A stretch of DNA of 64,000 bases from Cacconaster sp964598495. GTDB lineage: Bacteria > Bacteroidota > Bacteroidia > Bacteroidales > UBA932. Positions 35,306-42,261 of the stretch are shown piece by piece. The stretch covers positions 1-64,000 of the forward strand of contig CAZRBY010000005.1 of the NCBI GenBank assembly GCA_964598495.1, in the 5' to 3' direction. Every line of letters starts with the position of its first letter. The stretch's first letter is position 1. The position numbers were made by a program, and so were the translations under genes. The notes below the pieces were generated by a model, which was given only the letters and a program-made list of their open reading frames with translations, was not told where the DNA came from and did no database searches.

Positions 35306-35358
35306 ACTTGAGAATTTTCCACAAATATAATTATTTTCAAATACACTTGAAAATTTTT
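35306..35358 (-). promoter_or_regulatory. Promoter region of the DUF4143 ATPase gene with direct repeats
   Basis: acttgagaattttc (35306-35319) and acttgaaaattttt (35345-35358) are near-identical 14-mers 39 bases apart. Between them the minus-strand box TATATTTG (35322-35329) matches the -7 consensus. The repeats could bind a regulator on both sides of the start point. Confidence 0.4.
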
Positions 35359-35393
35359 AGCTAATAATTTTGTTCTAACACTTACATTACATC

Positions 35394-35443
35394 AAATAAC
35401 ACGGCCCTGAAAACACAAAATTTTTCTTGGACTCGTGTTATTT
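35394..35443. repeat. 10-bp perfect inverted repeat
   Basis: aaataacacg (35394-35403) is mirrored by cgtgttattt (35434-35443) with a 30-base AT-rich interior. It lies in the 227-base spacer behind the GH20 gene. It could be a long-loop hairpin, a tiny mobile-element remnant or a binding site. Confidence 0.5.
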
Positions 35444-35459
35444 AAAGTCTTCCGGACGA

Positions 35460-35531
35460 AATTCTTATATTCCCCGGCACCACGCATCACCCCGTACCTC
35501 GCACCAACTAACTACACACTACCAACTCCCG
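35460..35531. repeat. 3'-end low-complexity repeat (f)
   Basis: Accacgcatcaccccgtacc followed by overlapping aactacacact-type units up to the GH20 stop codon at 35533. Same family as the elements at 14113, 16166 and 33305. Confidence 0.6.
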
Positions 35532-35532
35532 A

Positions 35533-37176
35533 CTACAGACTGGGAACAATATGCTTAGCGTAATTGTAGCCCAAATGGTCGTAAAGGGCCAGATGGTGCT
35601 TCATGCGGCCGAGAAACTCCTCATAATCACGAACCTCGGCAGGACGCCACTGCACTTCACTTAGGGCAGCCATACGTGGCAGAGCCATATATTCTACATG
35701 GTCGGTGGTCTTGATATATTCGCACCACACATTGGCCTGAACACCCAGTATATGCCCGCGCAACGAAGGATCCACCTCCTCCGGGAAAGGATTGAATTCA
35801 TAAACCTTCTCCACAGGGATAAATCCACCGATAGCCAAAGGCTCATTGTCTCTATCCTCACTTTGGTAATAGTCAAAATAGAAGTGAGAATAAGGCACCA
35901 TAATCACATCGTGTCCCATATTTGCAGCGGTAACTCCGCCTGAAATACCTCTCCAGGACATTACAGTAGCATTGGGAGCCAGTCCGCCCTCGAGAATCTC
36001 ATCCCACCCGATCATACGGCGGCCATGGTCGTTGATATATTTTTCAATCTCGGATGTGAGCCAACTTTGAAGACGCTGTTCTGCGGTGTGTCCATCTTTC
36101 GCAAAGAGTTTTTCCGCCTTAATGCGGGCCTGACAATCGGGACAAACCTTCCAGTGATCCTTGGGACACTCATCACCTCCGATATGGATATATTCCGAGG
36201 GAAAAAGTTCCATTATCTCATCCATAACATCCTTTAAAAACTGCACTGTACCATCTTTACCCGGGCACAGCACCTTCTCGGTTATACCCCAGCGGGGCCA
36301 AACTTCATATTGTTCGCCCGTACAGCCGAGTTCGGGATATGAGGCAAGAGCTGCCAGCATATGGCCGGGGAGGTCGATTTCGGGAATAATGGTGATATAA
36401 CGCTCGGCAGCATAGGCTACCACTTCCTTTATATCCTCCTGGGTATAGAATCCTCCGTGAGGCGTCTCATCACTCGACTCGAAATCCTTTCCGACCACCG
36501 TATGGCTCCTCATTGACCCAATCTCGGTCAGTTTCGGGTATTTTTTGATTTCCACGCGCCATCCCTGGTCATCGGTCAAGTGCCAGTGGAATGTATTTAT
36601 ATTGTGAAGAGCTATTATGTCGATATATCTCTTAACGAATTCCTTATCGAAGAAGTGGCGTGAAACGTCAAGATGCATTCCTCTATAACCAAAGAGAGGA
36701 GCGTCATTTATAGAGGCATTAGGAAGCTCTACTGTACCGAACTTTCCGATAGGAAGAGATTTCCTGAGGGTCTGAATGCCGTAAAAAACACCTGCGGGGC
36801 TCTTTGCAACTATTGCAACCCCCTCTTTACCCACTGAGATCATATACCCCTCATCATTCTCCATATATCCCTCTCTATCAATAGAAATAACAATATTGTT
36901 ATCATAATTTGAACCATCAGCGGGCTCGTATTTGAGTTTCAGACCGGTATTTTGCTTAATATATTCCGAGAGAAAAGCTGCATTGCGCTCCATCTGAGGC
37001 TCATTTGCATCATAGACAATCATTGTCTTTGAATCAAGCACGAAGGGTTCACCTCCGAGAAGGGTTATGGATTGAGGAAGAGGAACTACATCATAGTCCG
37101 CCTCTCCCCTTTCGAAATTGCAGGAGACTGCGACAAAAGCGGCAACTGCAAGAAAGAAGAGTTTGAAGTGTTTCAT
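35533..37176 (-). CDS. GH20 beta-N-acetylhexosaminidase lipoprotein (compact form)
   Basis: A 547-residue lipoprotein (lipobox AVSC, Cys19). The GH20b domain (about 30-155) begins PLPQSITLLGG, the barrel begins APLFGYRGMHLDVSRHFF, and HIGGDE is at 331-336 with catalytic Asp335-Glu336, followed by WDEILEGG and the WGVQANVWCEYI aromatic loop. It ends with the barrel and has no C-terminal beta domains, so it is the minimal form among the three GH20 proteins here. It lies downstream of tamL on the same strand with a 33-base gap. Confidence 0.92.
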   Translation of the reverse strand: MKHFKLFFLAVAAFVAVSCNFERGEADYDVVPLPQSITLLGGEPFVLDSKTMIVYDANEPQMERNAAFLSEYIKQNTGLKLKYEPADGSNYDNNIVISIDREGYMENDEGYMISVGKEGVAIVAKSPAGVFYGIQTLRKSLPIGKFGTVELPNASINDAPLFGYRGMHLDVSRHFFDKEFVKRYIDIIALHNINTFHWHLTDDQGWRVEIKKYPKLTEIGSMRSHTVVGKDFESSDETPHGGFYTQEDIKEVVAYAAERYITIIPEIDLPGHMLAALASYPELGCTGEQYEVWPRWGITEKVLCPGKDGTVQFLKDVMDEIMELFPSEYIHIGGDECPKDHWKVCPDCQARIKAEKLFAKDGHTAEQRLQSWLTSEIEKYINDHGRRMIGWDEILEGGLAPNATVMSWRGISGGVTAANMGHDVIMVPYSHFYFDYYQSEDRDNEPLAIGGFIPVEKVYEFNPFPEEVDPSLRGHILGVQANVWCEYIKTTDHVEYMALPRMAALSEVQWRPAEVRDYEEFLGRMKHHLALYDHLGYNYAKHIVPSL

Positions 37177-37209
37177 GATTTTTCTATAATTTTTAATTTG
37201 TTTTTCAGA

Positions 37210-39393
37210 TTAAAAAGGATATCCGATACCGAAATGAATCGCATAACCGTTTTTGCGGAACCACATATCCGGAGAATGCCATTGCTGTGTAACAGGATCA
37301 TATGCCTTTATACCGGCATCCAGACGTACCAGCAACAGGTCGAAATCCAAACGCAAGCCCAATCCCCAGTTGGCCGCAATGCTCTTTCCGAAATTTTCTG
37401 CCGTAAAAATACCGCGTTCATCCCTCGCAACTCCATCAATAGATGCACGCTGCAGATTCCAAACATTTCCGGCATCTATGAAAAGCCCGCCCTGCAGCTT
37501 CCAGAAGAGGGGGAAGCGAAACTCGAGATTGGCCTCAAGGCGCATATCACCCGTTTGGTTGGCTATTGCAAAAGAGGAGCTTACAGGTGCAGATCCCGGT
37601 CCCACGGAGCGAGACTGCCATCCCCTCATACTGTTGGAGCCTCCAGCGTAGAAAAACTTCTCGAAAGGAAGAACGTTCGAATTACCGTAGGCATAACCGA
37701 CACCGGCGAGGAATCTTCCCGCCAGAGCCAGCCTATTCTGCCTTCCGAATCGCAGGGTCTCAACGAGTGTGATTTCGCTGCGGACATACTGTGAATAGGG
37801 CACTCCCCAGATCAGGTGGGAGCCCTTCACATCCTTTTTCAGCCCGCCGTTGAAGAGCGAAAGCATATTGCCTGCGAAATCGGTTTGCAATCTGAGGTAA
37901 AAGTATGTATCCTTGGGGTTGGTGGCACTGTTGGTGGTGAAATATAACATTCCGCCTCCGCCGAAGTCGAAGTGATTGCGGTAGGAATTGATCAGATAGG
38001 GGTCTATGAGCTTCGAGTAGAAATCATCATCCATATTGTAGATGCGCACCACGTTGAACTGAAGAGGGTTTATCTGGTAATAAAGTCTCTTATTGTGATT
38101 CCAGTTATAGCCGTACGCTGTGGAGATGATTATGCGTGTGTACTCCGGACGGTTCTGATAGTTGTAGGAGAGATTGACATCAGTACGCGGAAGCGTATGC
38201 TGGAAAAGGCTTATAGGCAGGAATAGGAACCTCGGGAATGTGATGGAGGAGGATATGGCGAACTCGTTGGAGCGTGTGGGGTCCTTAAATTTGAACTGGA
38301 AGTTGCCTCTGAATCCGAGCGAAAAGTACTCTCCTCCCCCGAAGATGTTCTTGTGATAATAGGAGAGCGAAGGGGTTACTCCGAATAGTCCTGAAGAGTT
38401 GAACGAACCCTCCAGATTGGCCCTTACCCCTTGAAGTTTTGAGGGAGAAAGCATTATGCGACAGTCCACCGTAGAGGAATCGGTTTCGCTAAGCTGCACG
38501 TTGACACTGCTGAAGAGTCTGATGCTGGCGAAACGTTCATAAGTAGAGTTGATCACCTGTTCGTTGTAGAGCTCGCCGGGCTTTACGGTATTCACCTGCC
38601 AGAGAAATTTTTCACGCACCTTGAGTCCGGACATCGGGACAATGGAGACCGAACCGATGTGATACTGCTTATGGGGACGTGCACTCTCTTCCGATTCGTT
38701 GCGGGTATAATTTTCCAGGGCTACGGTCAGGTCGGCTTTATCCTTCTGTCTTACGGTATCGGCATAGAAGAAGAAAAAGTTTTTGGTAAAACCATAGTAG
38801 CCGTTGTTACGGTAGAGGAGTGCAAGACGTTCGGATTCCTCCTCAAGGTCTTTTTCCGAAAGTATGTCGCCCACATTTACAGTATAATTGGCTGAATCCG
38901 AAACCAGCAATTCACGCATGTTCGCGTCAGGAATTTCATAACTTATGCTATCGATAAGATAGCGTTTCCCAAGGGTTACATCATAATTTACTCTGGCTTT
39001 CTTCTCCTTTTTAAGCACGGAGTGCGAAATATCCGAACCATAATAGCCCGAGTATTCGAGGTGCGAAAGCATACCTTTTTTACTCGCATCAATGGAGGTG
39101 GAGTCATAGATCACCGGAGCAACTCCGAGTTTCTCTACAAATCTGTCCCATCCCGTGCCGCGACCGGAACTCCAGTTGTAGACATAAAGGAAAGGATTCC
39201 AGCGGCCTATGAAATAGTCGTTCGGCTTCTGCTTGATATAGGGCAATAGCGAAGAGGCAGGAAAGTCATCATTATTTGTAATCACGATTTTATTTTCCAC
39301 AAGCCTGCATTCATCTTCCTGCAGGATCCTTGTGGTACTGCAGGAAGCGACAACAATTGCCATAATAAATATAAATGCAAATCTCCTCTTCAT
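37210..39393 (-). CDS. tamL: TamL, BamA/TamA-like outer-membrane assembly lipoprotein
   Basis: A 727-residue Omp85-family protein with a lipobox (MAIVVASC, Cys18), as in the Bacteroidota form TamL. The N-terminal half holds POTRA-like repeats (KRYLIDSISYEIPD, YHIGSVSIVPM), and the C-terminal half is a 16-strand barrel ending ...RKNGYAIHFGIGYPF with a final Phe. The segment GGSNSMRGWQSRSVGPG fits the conserved L6-loop (V/I)RG(F/Y) position, here MRGW. It works with TamB in moving proteins to the outer membrane; no tamB is in the window. It diverges from the rRNA/tRNA methyltransferase gene. Confidence 0.88.
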   Translation of the reverse strand: MKRRFAFIFIMAIVVASCSTTRILQEDECRLVENKIVITNNDDFPASSLLPYIKQKPNDYFIGRWNPFLYVYNWSSGRGTGWDRFVEKLGVAPVIYDSTSIDASKKGMLSHLEYSGYYGSDISHSVLKKEKKARVNYDVTLGKRYLIDSISYEIPDANMRELLVSDSANYTVNVGDILSEKDLEEESERLALLYRNNGYYGFTKNFFFFYADTVRQKDKADLTVALENYTRNESEESARPHKQYHIGSVSIVPMSGLKVREKFLWQVNTVKPGELYNEQVINSTYERFASIRLFSSVNVQLSETDSSTVDCRIMLSPSKLQGVRANLEGSFNSSGLFGVTPSLSYYHKNIFGGGEYFSLGFRGNFQFKFKDPTRSNEFAISSSITFPRFLFLPISLFQHTLPRTDVNLSYNYQNRPEYTRIIISTAYGYNWNHNKRLYYQINPLQFNVVRIYNMDDDFYSKLIDPYLINSYRNHFDFGGGGMLYFTTNSATNPKDTYFYLRLQTDFAGNMLSLFNGGLKKDVKGSHLIWGVPYSQYVRSEITLVETLRFGRQNRLALAGRFLAGVGYAYGNSNVLPFEKFFYAGGSNSMRGWQSRSVGPGSAPVSSSFAIANQTGDMRLEANLEFRFPLFWKLQGGLFIDAGNVWNLQRASIDGVARDERGIFTAENFGKSIAANWGLGLRLDFDLLLVRLDAGIKAYDPVTQQWHSPDMWFRKNGYAIHFGIGYPF

Positions 39394-39440
39394 TATCCTG
39401 CAAATTTAGATAAAATTATTCTTATAATCAGGTTAATTGT

Positions 39441-39448
39441 TACCTTTG
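39441..39448 (+). promoter_or_regulatory. -7-like box just before the SpoU methyltransferase start
   Basis: TACCTTTG matches TAnnTTTG and ends 3 bases before the ATG at 39452. If functional, the transcript would start at or next to the start codon, that is, nearly leaderless. Confidence 0.35.
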
Positions 39449-39451
39449 GAT

Positions 39452-40174
39452 ATGATTTCCAGGAACGAAATAAAACTCATCCGCTCACTAGACCGCAAGA
39501 AATTTCGGGACGAAGTGGGACTCTTCGTCGTTGAGGGCGAAAAATCCGTGGAGGAAGCGCTCCAATCGGGCTTAGAGGTCATCAAAGTATTCCGAATCTC
39601 CGAAATCGGGGAAGAGGCGATGTCCCGCATCACGTTTCTGAGTTCCCCCTCTCCCGCCCTGGCTCTGGTACGTAAGCCCGTGGCACCAGATGCATCACAG
39701 ATTGGAGAGTTGATTGCTTCCCGGCCCCTCTCACTGGCACTCGACTCACTCCGTGACCCCGGCAACATGGGGACAATCATTCGGCTCGCCGACTGGTTTG
39801 GGATCGGGACTATCTGCGCATCGCACGATACAGTGGATTGTTTCAATCCAAAGGTGGTACAGGCCAGCATGGGTTCCATTTTCCGCACGAAAATCATCTA
39901 TTGCGACCTTCTGCAGATCGCTTCAGAGTTTCGCACCGCCGGAATGCCGGTATTCGGCACCTTCCTTGACGGTAAATCCATCTATGAGGAGAATCTCACC
40001 CCCGGCGGACTGATAGTGATGGGCTCCGAATCCCACGGCATCTCTCCTGCTCTGGAAGAGGTCGTAACACACCGCCTCTCCATTCCCAACTTCTCTTCCT
40101 CGGTTAATGTACCGGATTCTCTCAATGTAGCCATAGCTACCGCCATCATCTGCTCGGAATTCAGGAGAAGGTAG
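39452..40174 (+). CDS. TrmH/SpoU-family RNA 2'-O-methyltransferase
   Basis: A 240-residue SpoU enzyme using S-adenosylmethionine. Motif 1 is DSLRDPGNMGTIIRLADWFG, motif 2 VMGSESHGIS and motif 3 NVPDSLNVAIATA; these form the knotted cofactor site. The N-terminal substrate-binding part begins MISRNEIKLIRSL, typical of this group, so the ATG at 39452 is chosen over the in-frame TTG at 39437. The target (rRNA or tRNA ribose) cannot be told apart by eye. It diverges from tamL. Confidence 0.88.
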   Translation: MISRNEIKLIRSLDRKKFRDEVGLFVVEGEKSVEEALQSGLEVIKVFRISEIGEEAMSRITFLSSPSPALALVRKPVAPDASQIGELIASRPLSLALDSLRDPGNMGTIIRLADWFGIGTICASHDTVDCFNPKVVQASMGSIFRTKIIYCDLLQIASEFRTAGMPVFGTFLDGKSIYEENLTPGGLIVMGSESHGISPALEEVVTHRLSIPNFSSSVNVPDSLNVAIATAIICSEFRRR

Positions 40175-40187
40175 AAGGTTGTCTATC

Positions 40188-40209
40188 TTTATTTGAAAAA
40201 TCAAATAAA
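40188..40209. terminator. AT-rich hairpin after the SpoU gene
   Basis: A perfect 9-bp stem tttatttga/tcaaataaa around aaaa, 13 bases after the stop. There is no clean T-tract, so termination is possible but weak. Confidence 0.4.
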
Positions 40210-40231
40210 ATGTCTTTCTTTTGTACACGAA

Positions 40232-40252
40232 ATAGCCGCCGGCTATCTTTTT
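40232..40252 (+). terminator. Terminator-like hairpin before the SLC13 gene
   Basis: Stem atagcc/ggctat (40232-40237 with 40241-40246) with loop gcc, followed by cttttta. Likely the end of the SpoU transcript. Confidence 0.55.
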
Positions 40253-40277
40253 AGTATTCTAATAGCCCTCATTTCTT

Positions 40278-42134
40278 ATGACTGCAACTATTATTATTCT
40301 GATCGTAACTGCTGCTCTGCTTGTTTGGGGTAAAATTCGCTCCGATATCGTGGCACTTTGTTGTTTGTTGGCATTGGTGCTGACAAAGGTCCTGACACCG
40401 GCTGAGGCTTTGGCGGGATTCTCCAACTCCGTTGTGATTATGATTGCCGCTCTCTTTATCGTGGGAGGCGCGCTGTCGCAAACCGGGCTTGCCGGCGCAG
40501 TAAGTAACCGATTGTTGAAACTTGCAGGAAACAGCAGTTACAAATTGTTTTTGCTGGTTATGTTGGTGACTGCTTTCATCGGTCTCTTTTTGAGCAATAC
40601 CGGTACGGTAGCGTTGTTGATGCCGATTGTGGTGAGCATGGCCGTCAAATCCAATACCAGTGCGAGCAGGCTCCTGATGCCGATGGCTTATGCGAGCAGT
40701 ATAGGAGGAATGATGACATTGATCGGTACTCCGCCGACTCTTATCATGCACGATACCTTGATTGGAGCGGGATATGAAGGATTGCAGTTCTTTACCACTT
40801 TGCCCGTAGGAATGATTCTGTTGGTTTTGGGTATTTTACTGCTCTGGCCGTTGTCCAAAATGCTCGACAAAAAAGATAAGAAAGATCAGGGTGATGGAAG
40901 GACAACCGTCAAATCACCGGAACAACTCGCTTCCGATTATTGTTTGATTGAAAATTTATACAGAATCGTAGTATCGAAAGACTCCCCCATTGCAGGCAAA
41001 AAGCTCTCTGAAATTGATATTTCCAAACGATACTCGGTCATCATCAGTGAGATTCACATCCGCTCTTCTTCCCCGTTGAGCCGCTCCGTCAGGGCTGTTT
41101 TGCCCAAAGCGCAGACTATTTTGACCGAGAATGACGTACTGTATATCATTGGTGAGTACAAAAATGTAGTGAACTTCGTGGAGGAGAATAATCTTTCATT
41201 CCTGGACACTCAAATTGAAAAAGAAATTGAGCGTCCGAAGTTTGGAGGTAAATTCAAGTTCGATGAGATAGGAATGGCTGAGGTTGTCATTCTTCAAAAC
41301 AGCCGTCTGCACAACCGATTGGTAAAAGAGTCCCAATTTCGGGAAAATTACAATGTAAACATCTTAAGTATTCAGCGTAAAGACCATTACATCATTCAAA
41401 ATATAAAAGACGTAAAAATTCAGGCCGGAGATATGTTGCTGGTACAAGGAACCTGGGAGGATATCGACCGTCTCAGCCGTCTTGAAAGAGACGTTGTGGT
41501 CATCGGACAGCCTCAGACCGAAGCCTCCAAGATAACCCTCGACCACAAAGCTCCTTACGCAGCCGTTGTTTTGATATTGATGGTGTTGGCCATGGTTTTC
41601 AATTGGTTACCGCCTGTAATCGCCGTGCTGATAGCGGCTGTTCTGATGGTTTTGGGAGGCTGTTTCAGAACGGTCAAAGACGCATATCGTACAATCAACT
41701 GGGAAAGCGTCATTCTTTTTGCGGGTATGATGCCTTTGGCAACTGCCATGGAGAAAACAGGCACTTCGGCATTGGTAACCAACGGTATAGTTGATGCAGT
41801 GGGTTCTTACGGCCCTTATGCCGTTCTTGCCGGAATTATGGCAGCTTCCTCTCTGCTGACCATGTTTATAAGCAATACCGCTACCGCCATTCTATTTGCC
41901 CCGATTGGCTTACAGGCGGCCATATCTATGAATGTAAGCCCCTATCCTTTCCTTATCGGCGTGGCGGTCGCAGCAAGTATGTGTCTTGCCAGTCCTTTCT
42001 CAACACCGCCCAACGCAATGGTTATGTCGGCCGGAAAATACAATTTCATGGACTACATCAAAGTAGGCCTCCCCTTGCAGTTGCTTTTCCTGGTAGTAAT
42101 GATTATAGTCTTGCCACTTATTTATCCGTTTTAG
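40278..42134 (+). CDS. SLC13-family permease with two RCK_C (TrkA-C) domains
   Basis: A 618-residue membrane transporter. The N- and C-terminal halves each hold about five to six helices with the SLC13/ArsB-type motifs SNTGTVALLMPIV and SNTATAILFAPIG, a matching pair of Ser-Asn-Thr hairpin motifs. Between them (about 215-400) are two cytoplasmic TrkA-C-like domains (DSPIAGKKLSEIDISKRY, ...VLYIIGEYKNV, then QAGDMLLVQGTWEDIDRL). Such proteins import anions such as sulfate or dicarboxylates; the substrate is not determined. It stands alone and converges on wzc. Confidence 0.85.
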   Translation: MTATIIILIVTAALLVWGKIRSDIVALCCLLALVLTKVLTPAEALAGFSNSVVIMIAALFIVGGALSQTGLAGAVSNRLLKLAGNSSYKLFLLVMLVTAFIGLFLSNTGTVALLMPIVVSMAVKSNTSASRLLMPMAYASSIGGMMTLIGTPPTLIMHDTLIGAGYEGLQFFTTLPVGMILLVLGILLLWPLSKMLDKKDKKDQGDGRTTVKSPEQLASDYCLIENLYRIVVSKDSPIAGKKLSEIDISKRYSVIISEIHIRSSSPLSRSVRAVLPKAQTILTENDVLYIIGEYKNVVNFVEENNLSFLDTQIEKEIERPKFGGKFKFDEIGMAEVVILQNSRLHNRLVKESQFRENYNVNILSIQRKDHYIIQNIKDVKIQAGDMLLVQGTWEDIDRLSRLERDVVVIGQPQTEASKITLDHKAPYAAVVLILMVLAMVFNWLPPVIAVLIAAVLMVLGGCFRTVKDAYRTINWESVILFAGMMPLATAMEKTGTSALVTNGIVDAVGSYGPYAVLAGIMAASSLLTMFISNTATAILFAPIGLQAAISMNVSPYPFLIGVAVAASMCLASPFSTPPNAMVMSAGKYNFMDYIKVGLPLQLLFLVVMIIVLPLIYPF

Positions 42135-42189
42135 GCTTTAGACATTACGATTAAATTGGGCAGTCACACTTTGGTATGATGCTTAAAAC

Positions 42190-42226
42190 AAAAATTGGAA
42201 ACAACTTTCGTTATTTCCAATTTTTT
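42190..42226. terminator. Bidirectional terminator between the SLC13 gene and wzc
   Basis: A perfect 12-bp stem (42190-42201 with 42214-42225), inner aac/gtt pairing and a T6 run at 42221-42226, with A-rich sequence on the other side. It serves the rightward transporter gene and probably the end of the leftward capsule operon. Confidence 0.8.
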
Positions 42227-42261
42227 ACTCGCAAGACGTAAGCCGTAACTCGCACCACTTA
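42227..42261. repeat. 3'-end low-complexity repeat (g)
   Basis: Actcgcaagacgtaagccgt followed by aactcgcacc: cgtaact-type units, directly behind the wzc stop codon. Same family as the element at 21290. Confidence 0.55.

Noticed and set aside
37072..37794. Plus-strand open frame of 240 codons
   Set aside because: It is antisense to tamL and the end of the GH20 gene, both well supported, and shows no motif.
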